DNA of 64,000 nucleotides, from the NCBI GenBank assembly GCA_963787045.1, contig CAWBBR010000008.1:186001-250000 (forward strand). The letters are read 5' to 3'. The notes beneath the pieces are model-generated. The model was not told the DNA's origin and did no database searches. It was given only the letters and a program-made list of their open reading frames with translations. Positions 44,211 to 52,005 of the stretch are shown piece by piece. Position 1 is the stretch's first letter, and each line of letters opens with the position of its first letter. A program made the position numbers and the translations under genes. This DNA comes from DATJGR01 sp963787045 (GTDB taxonomy: Bacteria; Pseudomonadota; Gammaproteobacteria; Pseudomonadales; Azotimanducaceae).

Positions 44211-45650
44211 ATGGCGGCCCCGGTCCTCGCCATCGATGCGGGCTCAACGAGCGTTCGCGCCCTCGTCGTAGACGCAGACCTGAACGTGCTGGGCCGCGCG
44301 CAGGTGCGCGCCGACGTCCACTACCCCGCTCCGGGACGCGTCGAACAAGACGCCGTACAGCTGTGGTCGGCCACCGAAACGGTGATCGGCCGTGCGCTGT
44401 CCGACGCCGGCCTCGCGCGCAACGCCATCGCGGCGATCGGCATCACCGCGCAGCGCGGCAACGTGGTGGTGTGGGACGCGAAGACAGGCGATCCCGCCGC
44501 CCCTCTGGTGAGTTGGCAGGACACGCGCGGCACGGCGCGCGCGGCGGAACTGATCGCGCAGGGCTATCTCGTCAGCCACCAGATGGCCGTGGCAAAGATC
44601 GAAGCGGTGCTCGACTCGATCGAACGCGGACGCGAACGCATGCGTTCGCGCGCGCTGCTGTGGGGCAACATCGATACCTATCTCGCCTGGCGACTGTCGG
44701 GCGGCGCGATACACGCGATGGATCACGGCCAAGCGTGCGCGACCGGTTACTACGACTATTTCACGGGCGTCTGGAACTCGGCATTGATCGAAGCGCAAGG
44801 TCTCGATCCGTCGGCGTTGCCCGCGTTGAGCGAAACGATGCGGCATTTCGGCTATACGGCGACGGCGGTGTTCGGCGCGCAGTGTCCCATCACCGCGCTC
44901 GTCGCCGACCAACAGAGCGCCTCGATCGCGGAAGGATGCCTGCATCCCGGCGAAGCGAAGGCGACGTTCGGCACCGCGGCGGCGCTCGAGGTCAATACCG
45001 GCACCGAACTCAAGATCGCGGACGGCACTTATCCGATGGTGCTGTGGACGCGCGACGGCGTGCGGTCGTTCTGCATCGAAGGCATGGTGAACACCGCCGG
45101 TGCGATGATCGACTGGGCCGTGGCGGAACTCGGCATCGCGACTTCGGCGGCGGAGTTGTCGCGTATCGCGGCATCCGTACCGGATAGCGGCGGCGTTTTC
45201 GTGCTGCCGGCGCTTCAGGGCCTGGGCGCGCCGCACGGCGATGCAACGCGCCACGCTGCCATCGGAGGTCTAACGCGTGCAACGACGCGCGCGCACATCG
45301 CACGCGCCGTGCTCGAAGGCATCGCGTTCCGGTTGCGGGAAGTGCGCGATGCAACCGCCGCTGCGATGGCGCCGATCGGCGCTTTGCGCGCCGACGGGGG
45401 TGCGTCGCGCAGCGACCCGCTGATGCAGATTCAGGCAGACGTGCTGGGAACGCCGGTCGAACGCCTGGCGATCGCCGAAGCCAGCGCGCTCGGCGCCGCT
45501 GTCGGCGCCGGTGTAGGCGCCGGGCTATGGCCCATCGACCACGGCGCGGCATTACGTCGTATCGATCGCACGTTCGAGCCGGCTCTCTCCACCGACGAAA
45601 CAGAGGGGCGGTTCGCAAAGTGGCGCACCGACTGCGGAGTGCAGCCGTAG
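44211..45650 (+). CDS. FGGY-family carbohydrate kinase, glycerol-kinase-like
   Basis: 479 residues from ATG 44211, one base after the oxidase stop. The N-domain starts VLAIDAGSTSVRALVVDADL (phosphate 1), then AIGITAQRGNVVVWD and SWQDTRGTARAAELIAQGYL. The second half has ATFGTAAALEVNTGTELKIA and LPALQGLGAPHGDATRHAAI with GLTRATTRAHIARAVLEGIA, closely parallel to the GlpK hallmark. The ATP-binding GALRADGGASRSDPLMQIQA closes the domain. It phosphorylates a polyol or glycerol derivative; the substrate could be glycerol, a glycerol ether or dihydroxyacetone. The permease overlaps its stop by one base. Confidence 0.89.
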   Translation: MAAPVLAIDAGSTSVRALVVDADLNVLGRAQVRADVHYPAPGRVEQDAVQLWSATETVIGRALSDAGLARNAIAAIGITAQRGNVVVWDAKTGDPAAPLVSWQDTRGTARAAELIAQGYLVSHQMAVAKIEAVLDSIERGRERMRSRALLWGNIDTYLAWRLSGGAIHAMDHGQACATGYYDYFTGVWNSALIEAQGLDPSALPALSETMRHFGYTATAVFGAQCPITALVADQQSASIAEGCLHPGEAKATFGTAAALEVNTGTELKIADGTYPMVLWTRDGVRSFCIEGMVNTAGAMIDWAVAELGIATSAAELSRIAASVPDSGGVFVLPALQGLGAPHGDATRHAAIGGLTRATTRAHIARAVLEGIAFRLREVRDATAAAMAPIGALRADGGASRSDPLMQIQADVLGTPVERLAIAEASALGAAVGAGVGAGLWPIDHGAALRRIDRTFEPALSTDETEGRFAKWRTDCGVQP

Positions 45651-46996
45651 TGGAAGCCGCAGTTCCCATCGTTTGGAACACGCAGATGCTCGTCTCCGCG
45701 AGCATTCTCGGTTTGACGTTTCTCGCGATCTTCACCGAGCAACTGCATCTGTTCGACCGCGTTCGAATCGCGATGGCCGGCGCCGGCGCGATGATCATCG
45801 CCGGGCAACTGTTCGGCTTCTATGGACCCGCCGCCGCTTTGGCCGCGATCGACTGGAACGTCGTGTTCCTGCTCGGTTGCATGATGACCATCGTTGCCAT
45901 CATGGCCCCCACTGGAGGCTTCGAGGACCTCGCGTATCGGCTCGCCCGGTTGAGCCGCGGCCGACTGTTCCTGCTGCTCGTCCTGCTCGGCACCGCCGTC
46001 ACGGTGTTGTCGCTGCTGCTCGACAACGTCACGACCGTCGTCATCTTCGGGCCGTTGATCATCCTGATCACGCGCGCGCTGAAGACGACGCCGGTGCCGT
46101 ATCTGATCGCAGCGGCGATGCTGTCGAACACCGGTGGCGTCGCCACGCTCGTCGGCGATCCGCCGAATTTGATGATCGGCTCAGCCGCGGGCATCGACTT
46201 CAACACGTTCGCGATTCGCATGGGCGGCATCGTCTTCGTCGCGTGGCTCGCAACGTTGCTCGCGATGCGCGTCGTGTTTCGCGCCGAACTGACCGGCAGC
46301 GCCGCCGCCGCATCGTTCGAAGGCGCCGGCAAGGTGACGGACCCACATACGTGGCGAGCGGCGTTGATTGCGCTTGGAATCACGCTTGTGCTGTTCGTGC
46401 TGCACGGCGCCCTGCACTGGGAACCGTGGATAGTCGCCGCGTTCGGTCTGACGCTGTTGCTGTTTCTCACCCGGAAAGTGCGGCTCGACGCGACGTTCGA
46501 ACGCGTCGAGATCGGCCTGCTGACGTTCTTCATCTCGCTGTTCATCGTCGTCGGCGGCGTTCAGCAGAGCCACTTTCTGCAGTTTGTCGGCCAGTTCATC
46601 GGGCCGTTCGTGCAACACGATCTACTGACGGCAACGCTGGTGTTGATGTGGGTCGCCGCGATCCTCTCTGCGGCCATCGACAACATTCCGTTCACCGCCG
46701 CGATGATTCCGGTGATTCAAGGCCTCGAATCACAAGGCTTGAACGTGACGCCGCTGTACTGGGCGCTGGCCGTCGGCGTGGGGCTGGGCGGCAACGGCAC
46801 GCACATCGGCTCCACCGCAAACGTCTACGTCGTGACCATTTCCGAACGACTCGCACGCGAGCAGAACGATCCGAGCCTGGCGATCACACCCGGCATCTGG
46901 ATCCGCAAAGGAACGCCGGCGATGTTGCTGACCCTCGCAACGTCGACGCTGATCTTCTGGCTGTTCTTCGACTTCTTCGCGAAGCCGATCCACTAG
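45650..46996 (+). CDS. ArsB/NhaD-type ion transporter superfamily permease
   Basis: 448 residues from GTG 45650, overlapping the kinase stop (TAGTG). Ten or more hydrophobic helices; the family signatures LSLLLDNVTTVVIFGPLIIL and AAMLSNTGGVATLVGDPPNL with the second-half copy ILSAAIDNIPFTAAMIPVIQ and GVGLGGNGTHIGSTANVYVV identify the citrate/arsenite/NhaD transporter group. Each half contributes a re-entrant loop (DNVTT, DNIPF). The cargo is most likely an anion or carboxylate; its place in the glpD-kinase operon suggests a phosphorylated or acidic glycerol derivative, which is inference. The stop overlaps that of the convergent acyl-CoA dehydrogenase (CTAG). Confidence 0.88.
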   Translation: MEAAVPIVWNTQMLVSASILGLTFLAIFTEQLHLFDRVRIAMAGAGAMIIAGQLFGFYGPAAALAAIDWNVVFLLGCMMTIVAIMAPTGGFEDLAYRLARLSRGRLFLLLVLLGTAVTVLSLLLDNVTTVVIFGPLIILITRALKTTPVPYLIAAAMLSNTGGVATLVGDPPNLMIGSAAGIDFNTFAIRMGGIVFVAWLATLLAMRVVFRAELTGSAAAASFEGAGKVTDPHTWRAALIALGITLVLFVLHGALHWEPWIVAAFGLTLLLFLTRKVRLDATFERVEIGLLTFFISLFIVVGGVQQSHFLQFVGQFIGPFVQHDLLTATLVLMWVAAILSAAIDNIPFTAAMIPVIQGLESQGLNVTPLYWALAVGVGLGGNGTHIGSTANVYVVTISERLAREQNDPSLAITPGIWIRKGTPAMLLTLATSTLIFWLFFDFFAKPIH

Positions 46997-48159
46997 CGCA
47001 ACGATGCACCCAGAATGTCCCGCGCGATGATGTGCCGTTGCACTTCGCTCGGACCTTCGCCGATGCGGCGTATCCGCATCTCGCGATACCAGCGTTCGAA
47101 CGGGAAATCCTTCGTCACACCGTAGCCGCCGTAGATCTGCATGCACCGATCGACGACGCGGCCCCCGGCTTCGGTGGCGACCAGCTTCGCCATCGCGGCC
47201 TGTTTGCGGAACTCCTCGCCGCGCTCGGCGCGGTCGGCCGCGGCCAACGTCAGCCAACGCGCGTTCTCGATGTCGATCTCGTTGTCGACCAGCATCCACT
47301 GTATCGCCTGACGACTCGCCAACGTCGCGCCGAACGTCTCGCGTTGCCCGGCGTATTGCACCGCCATTTCGTGCGCGAGCACGGCGACGCCGATACAGCC
47401 GGCCGCATACGGAATGCGCTGGCGCGACAAACGGTCGTTGGCGATCGCGAATCCCCCGTTCAGCTTACCGAGCACATTGGCGTTCGGTACGCGCATATCG
47501 ACGAACGAAAGCTCCGTTGCGTAGCGCGCGGCGCGCAGGGTGTGCACCACGCGCCTGACGTGAAAACCGGGCGTGTCGGTATCGACGATGAAGCACGTCA
47601 CGCCGCCCCGCCCTTTCTCCGGATCGGTGCGGGCAAAGACCAGGCCGAAATGCGCGCGATCGGCGCCCGAGATGAAGATCTTCGAACCGTTGATGATCCA
47701 GTCGTCGCCGTCGCGCACCGCGCGGGTGCGGATCGCGCGCGCCGGATCGCTGCCCCCCGACGGTTCTGTTAGACCGAAGAAGCCGCGCTTCTCTCCCCGT
47801 AGCATCGGCTGCAGGTAACGCGTCTTCTGGTCTTCGTTGGCTTCGAACAACTGGGCAAGACCGGCGCCGCCGAACACGCCATAGCAGGGCGCATACAGAC
47901 CCGCGCGATGCTGCGACATTTCGATGGCGATCAGCGTTCGCGTCGGCAGGTCGATCTCCGGGCCGCCGTACTCGGGCGGAATGTCGAGGCCGTAGAGCCC
48001 CATCTCCTTCACTTTTGCGACCAGGCGATCTCGATCGGCGGCCGGCAGTTCGTCGGCGTCGGGATCGAGCCCGAGCTCGAGCGGCACGATTTCTTCGCGC
48101 ACGAACCGACGCACCATCGATACGATCAGGTCCTGCTCCGCGGTCAACGTCAGATCCAT
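46993..48159 (-). CDS. Acyl-CoA dehydrogenase 2
   Basis: 388 residues from ATG 48159. Classical motifs: GFFGLTEPSGGSDPARAIRT (the substrate/FAD strand with the TEPxxGSD pattern), DDWIINGSKIFISGADRAHF, and QIYGGYGVTKDFPFERWYRE with the late MRIRRIGEGPSEVQRHIIAR. The Glu in RRIGEGPSEVQ occupies the catalytic-base position found in medium- and short-chain dehydrogenases. It oxidises acyl-CoA with ETF. It is co-directional with the GIY-YIG-like gene 21 bases upstream. Confidence 0.93.
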   Translation of the reverse strand: MDLTLTAEQDLIVSMVRRFVREEIVPLELGLDPDADELPAADRDRLVAKVKEMGLYGLDIPPEYGGPEIDLPTRTLIAIEMSQHRAGLYAPCYGVFGGAGLAQLFEANEDQKTRYLQPMLRGEKRGFFGLTEPSGGSDPARAIRTRAVRDGDDWIINGSKIFISGADRAHFGLVFARTDPEKGRGGVTCFIVDTDTPGFHVRRVVHTLRAARYATELSFVDMRVPNANVLGKLNGGFAIANDRLSRQRIPYAAGCIGVAVLAHEMAVQYAGQRETFGATLASRQAIQWMLVDNEIDIENARWLTLAAADRAERGEEFRKQAAMAKLVATEAGGRVVDRCMQIYGGYGVTKDFPFERWYREMRIRRIGEGPSEVQRHIIARDILGASLR

Positions 48160-48180
48160 GCTTCGGTCCTCTTCATCGCA

Positions 48181-48510
48181 TCAACCAGGGGACAGCCTGC
48201 CGAGGCTGGGCATCGGATCGTTGTACTTCGGCAGCGTCGCGTAGTCCGCCTGATGCACCATCAGCAGCTCGAGATGCCGCGTGTGATACGCGGTGGTCAC
48301 TTCGTATCGGAATGCGGTCGCGGCTGGAATCGCGCGCGCGCGTCGCGCCAACTCGCTGCGCAGCCCGAACAGGCTGCGCGCATCGGCGCGGCCGATGTAG
48401 ATCACCCGTCCGGAGGCGTCGGCCAGTTCGAAAATGCCCAACTGCCCCGGCAGCGCATCGAGCGCTGCGGCGTCGATCGGCAACCACGGTTTGGTACAGC
48501 GAATCTGCAT
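48181..48510 (-). CDS. Small GIY-YIG-like protein
   Basis: 109 residues from ATG 48510 (GGAGAGGG upstream). QLGIFELADASGRVIYIGRA has the spacing of the GIY...YIG nuclease motif, followed by the basic SLFGLRSELARRARAIPAAT, where the catalytic Arg helix would lie, and AFRYEVTTAYHTRHLELLMV with a Glu in the expected metal-ligand place. It is shorter than usual, so it may be a structural relative rather than a nuclease. Sitting directly before an acyl-CoA dehydrogenase is unexpected for a DNA enzyme. Confidence 0.7.
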   Translation of the reverse strand: MQIRCTKPWLPIDAAALDALPGQLGIFELADASGRVIYIGRADARSLFGLRSELARRARAIPAATAFRYEVTTAYHTRHLELLMVHQADYATLPKYNDPMPSLGRLSPG

Positions 48511-48651
48511 GTTTCCCTCTCCGCCCGACTATAAGGCAGCGGCCGCGACGGCGATACGCGGCGGCGTCGGCCATCCGTCTGTGCGCTCAATCGCGGTAAC
48601 ATGGTGACGGAACAGGTCAAATGGGTGAGAAGGACTGATCCGTCGAGCAGC

Positions 48652-49626
48652 ATGGACCATCAGGACAGACTGACGACCCTCGAGCAATGGCGCGATCTGG
48701 CGCTGGAGCACCCATGGCCGGTTGGTCTCGGGTTGCTGTGCGTCCTGTGGCTGCTGATTCTCCTGCCGGGGTCGAACACGCCCGACTCACAGATCGATCT
48801 CGTTAGCGAACACATCGCCGAAGGGACGGCCGACGAACGCGTGCTCGACGCATCGAAGCACGATGAGTTACCGACTGACGGTGTCATTACCGCAAAACGC
48901 ATTCGCGTGGTAGGCCACGTACTGCTGGCCGGTCCCGCGGTTCTGGTCGCGAACGAAATCGTGTTTGCGCCCAACAGCCGCATTTGGGCGCCGTCCGGAG
49001 AACTCGTGGTCATCGCGCCGCACATTGCGAACGGCATAATCGATGTCTCGGGCGCCGATGGCCGCGACGGGCCTGCAGCCGGCGGCGCGGGGCACGACGG
49101 CGGCAACGGCGGCTCGGCCTACATCGCCGCAGGCGAATTCACCGACGTCACGATCTCTGCCAACGGTGGCGCCGGCGGCGATGGCCAACGCGGCTACGCG
49201 GGCGCGGCCGGGCGCAACGGATTTTGTGGACCGCGCGGATTCGGACTCGCCGAGCGCGGCAAGAGCGGCGGCGCCGGCGGCGATGCCGGTCGAGGTGGAT
49301 CGGCCGGCCTGATCACCACGTGGTACGGCGCGGCCGCGCCGCGTATTGCTGCCGCGCCGGGACTTCCCGGCACCGCGGGACGCGGCGGTCCGGGCGGTCG
49401 CGGCGGCGCCGGTTGCAAAGGCGTGCGCGGCTCGCAGCCCGCACAGTCGGCCGGCAACGAGGGTGCCACGGGGCAACCCGGTTCGCATGGCCAGCCGGGA
49501 ACCACCAATCTGCGGCACGTGAAGTTCTCGGCTGTTGTGGACGCCTACGAGGATTGGCTGGGCGACCACGCAACCCCTGACGTGTTGCGCGAGCGCCTGG
49601 CCCGGCTCCAACCCATCGAGGGTTGA
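48652..49626 (+). CDS. Membrane-anchored collagen-like glycine-rich protein
   Basis: 324 residues from ATG 48652; an in-frame ATG at 48601 would add 17. One membrane helix (about 23-40, VGLGLLCVLWLLILLPG) is followed by a beta-rich part (ITAKRIRVVGHVLLAGPAVL, SRIWAPSGELVVIAPHIANG) and a Gly-rich region about 135-290 with G-G-x and G-x-y units (DGRDGPAAGGAGHDGGNGGS, RGGPGGRGGAGCKGVRGSQP). A short acidic tail ends the protein. Beta-rich polymeric sequences of this kind occur in surface adhesins and pectin-lyase-like proteins; I cannot assign a function. It lies divergent from the GIY-YIG-like gene. Confidence 0.75.
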   Translation: MDHQDRLTTLEQWRDLALEHPWPVGLGLLCVLWLLILLPGSNTPDSQIDLVSEHIAEGTADERVLDASKHDELPTDGVITAKRIRVVGHVLLAGPAVLVANEIVFAPNSRIWAPSGELVVIAPHIANGIIDVSGADGRDGPAAGGAGHDGGNGGSAYIAAGEFTDVTISANGGAGGDGQRGYAGAAGRNGFCGPRGFGLAERGKSGGAGGDAGRGGSAGLITTWYGAAAPRIAAAPGLPGTAGRGGPGGRGGAGCKGVRGSQPAQSAGNEGATGQPGSHGQPGTTNLRHVKFSAVVDAYEDWLGDHATPDVLRERLARLQPIEG

Positions 49627-49682
49627 TCCTCGTCGTTCGTTTGCGTTTATGCTTCCGCTCCCTCGAAGCATGAGACGCACGC

Positions 49683-50528
49683 GTGACCAGCAAGCTCAAG
49701 ACCGAACTCGTCGAACGCATACTCGATCGCTTGGGACTGTCTTCCAGGCCGGAAGTGTCGCTCGCGGGATTGGCCGATCTATACGGTGCGTGGTGTCGTC
49801 GCGTTCCATTCGACAACATCCGAAAGTTGATCCACGTACGCACCGGTAACCCCGCAACGCTTCCAGGCGACGCGCCCAACGAATTCTTCGAGGCGTGGCT
49901 CGCGCACGGCACTGGCGCAACGTGCTGGGCCGGCAACGGTGCCTTGTGCGACTTGCTGGCGGCGCTCGGATTCGACGCGCGCCGCGCCGCGGCGACGATG
50001 ATGGTTGCACCGGGGATCCCTCCGAACCACGGGTCCGTCGTCGTGCATTTCGACGACGATCGGTACGTTACCGATGCATCGATCCTGTTCGTCGAACCGC
50101 TGCCGATTCGCGAAGGAGCTCGCGTCGCGCATCCGGCGTGGGGCGTAGACGCGCGCTTCGTCGACGACGCGTTCACGATCCGTTGGAACGCACTGCAGCG
50201 GCCCGATCTGCTCGACTGTCGTTTCAATCTCTACGGGCTCGGCGCCGCGGATTTCAGCCGCTTCCACGAGGCGACGCGCGCGTGGAGCCCGTTCAACTTC
50301 AACCTGAACCTGAACCTCGTGCGCGGCGACCGCCGCATCGGCGCCGGTCTCGGCAACCGGATCGTCGTCGACGAGAACGGCAATGCGACCGGCACGCCGA
50401 TCGCGGGTGAGGCACGCAAGCGCTTCCTCGTCGACGAGGTCGGTATCAGCGAGGAGATCGTCGATCAGCTGCCGGAGGATCTGCCGATGCCTCCGCCGCC
50501 CGGATCACAAACGGCCGCCAGAGTCTGA
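49683..50528 (+). CDS. Arylamine N-acetyltransferase (NAT)-like protein
   Basis: 281 residues from GTG 49683. The Cys-His-Asp triad of the NAT fold can be followed: Cys81 in GTGATCWAGNGALCDLLAAL, His116 in GIPPNHGSVVVHFDDD and Asp131 in RYVTDASILF. The N-terminal VPFDNIRKL matches the NAT helix that precedes the active site. The usual RGGxCxELN around the Cys is replaced by GTGATCWAGN, so it is a divergent member and may use another acyl donor or acceptor. It shares its operon with a site-2 protease gene beginning at the stop. Confidence 0.78.
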   Translation: MTSKLKTELVERILDRLGLSSRPEVSLAGLADLYGAWCRRVPFDNIRKLIHVRTGNPATLPGDAPNEFFEAWLAHGTGATCWAGNGALCDLLAALGFDARRAAATMMVAPGIPPNHGSVVVHFDDDRYVTDASILFVEPLPIREGARVAHPAWGVDARFVDDAFTIRWNALQRPDLLDCRFNLYGLGAADFSRFHEATRAWSPFNFNLNLNLVRGDRRIGAGLGNRIVVDENGNATGTPIAGEARKRFLVDEVGISEEIVDQLPEDLPMPPPPGSQTAARV

Positions 50529-50534
50529 TTGCCC

Positions 50535-51212
50535 GTGAATACGTTGACGCTCATCGGCGTGATCGTGATCGCGGTGTTCTCGATCACGAGTCACGAAGCC
50601 GCGCACGGATTCGCAGCGGACCGCCTGGGCGACGCGACCGCGCGCGAGCACGGCCGCCTGACGCTGAACCCGATTCCGCACATCGACCTGTTCTTTACGA
50701 TTCTGCTTCCGCTGACGCTGTTGCTGACCGGTGCGCCGTTCATTTTCGGCGGCGCGAAACCGGTGCCGATCGACACGCGGCGATTGCATCAGCCGCGCCG
50801 CGACGCGGCGCTGGTCGGTGCGGCTGGGCCGGGCGCCAACGTGGCGATCGCGCTGGGACTGATGGCGATCTTCGCGATCACCAAAGGAACCGGCACCCCG
50901 GCGACGTCCGATTGGCTGCAGATGCTCGCGATCGGCATCTTCATCAACGCGCTGCTCGCCGTGTTCAATCTGATCCCGATTCCGCCGCTCGACGGGTCGA
51001 GAGTCGTCCAGTATTTCCTTCCACCGGCCGCGCTCGCGGTGTACCGGCGCCTCGAACAGTTCGGCCTGCTGATCATCGTCGCCCTGCTGCTGTTCGCGCC
51101 GCAGCTACAACAACCGCTCCTGGCCGCGGTCACCGGCCTGATGTCGTGGATGGCCGCGTTGTTCGGCGTGCAGTCGCAGTTCGGATCGGTGATCGGGCAC
51201 GCGCTCGGTTGA
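50535..51212 (+). CDS. Site-2 protease family (M50) membrane metalloprotease
   Basis: About 225 residues from GTG 50535 (a TTG six bases earlier is possible). The zinc site HEAAH lies in the first helix (FSITSHEAAHGFAADRLGDA) and the third ligand in FNLIPIPPLDGSRVVQYFL. The intervening loop NPIPHIDLFFTILLPLTLLL and FGGAKPVPIDTRRLHQPRRD are typical of the small M50 branch without PDZ or CBS domains. It cleaves within membranes; the substrate is unknown. It starts within a few bases of the NAT-like stop. Confidence 0.9.
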   Translation: MNTLTLIGVIVIAVFSITSHEAAHGFAADRLGDATAREHGRLTLNPIPHIDLFFTILLPLTLLLTGAPFIFGGAKPVPIDTRRLHQPRRDAALVGAAGPGANVAIALGLMAIFAITKGTGTPATSDWLQMLAIGIFINALLAVFNLIPIPPLDGSRVVQYFLPPAALAVYRRLEQFGLLIIVALLLFAPQLQQPLLAAVTGLMSWMAALFGVQSQFGSVIGHALG

Positions 51213-51218
51213 GCGCGA

Positions 51219-51974
51219 TTACAGATTGCCTTTGTGCTGTACGCCGTCCACCGACAGCGTGACCCCGGAGATCCACGACGCGCGTTTGGAGGCGAGGAAC
51301 ACCACCGCGGCGGCGACCTCTTCGGCCGTACCGAGACGACCGAACGGAATGCTGTCGCGAATCCGTTCGTACATCGCCGGCATGCCCTGCTTGATCTGCT
51401 GCCACATGCCGCCCGGGAACTCGATCGAGCCGGGTGCGACGCAATTGACGCGAATGCCTTGAGGCGCGAGCGCGGCCGCCAGCGTTTTCGAGTGGCTGAT
51501 CAACGCGGCTTTCGCGGCTGCATACGACGGCGGCGAACCCGCTTCGAGGCCGGACGTCGATGCGATGTGGATCACCACGCCGCTTCCCTGCGCTGCCATC
51601 CACGGCGCCACTTGCCACGTCGCGCGCACGCTCGCCATCACGTCCACGTCGTAGCTCATCCGCCAGCCGGCTTCGTCGTCCGATGTGCCGAATCCGGACG
51701 AGTTGTTCACGAGCACGTCCACCGCGCCGAGCCGCTCGCGGCTCTGGTTCAGGAAATCCGTCAGCGCTTTCGGATCGGCGACGTCGCACACCTGCGCGTG
51801 CGTCTTTATCTTCATCGCATCGAGTTCCGCACGCGTCGAGTCGAGCGCTTCTCTGCCGCGCGCACAGATCGCCACGTTCGCGCCCTCCGCCGCGAACTCG
51901 AGCGCAATCGCCCGCCCGATGCCGCGGCTCGCGCCCGTGACGACGACGCCCTTCCCTTTCAATCCGAGATCCAT
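51219..51974 (-). CDS. Short-chain dehydrogenase/reductase
   Basis: 251 residues from ATG 51974. The cofactor motif TGASRGIG (about 13-20), NNSSG and the catalytic Ser-Tyr-Lys in STSGLEAGSPPSYAAAKAAL are present, and VAPGSIEFPGGMWQQI starts the substrate loop. The late VVFLASKRASWISGVTLSVD is typical. It reduces or oxidises a carbonyl or alcohol with NAD(P)(H). It lies 31 bases after the ThDP enzyme in the amidohydrolase-ThDP-SDR operon. Confidence 0.93.
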   Translation of the reverse strand: MDLGLKGKGVVVTGASRGIGRAIALEFAAEGANVAICARGREALDSTRAELDAMKIKTHAQVCDVADPKALTDFLNQSRERLGAVDVLVNNSSGFGTSDDEAGWRMSYDVDVMASVRATWQVAPWMAAQGSGVVIHIASTSGLEAGSPPSYAAAKAALISHSKTLAAALAPQGIRVNCVAPGSIEFPGGMWQQIKQGMPAMYERIRDSIPFGRLGTAEEVAAAVVFLASKRASWISGVTLSVDGVQHKGNL

Positions 51975-52005
51975 GCGTGTACTCCGGTGTTTTCCGCGCC
52001 GAACG

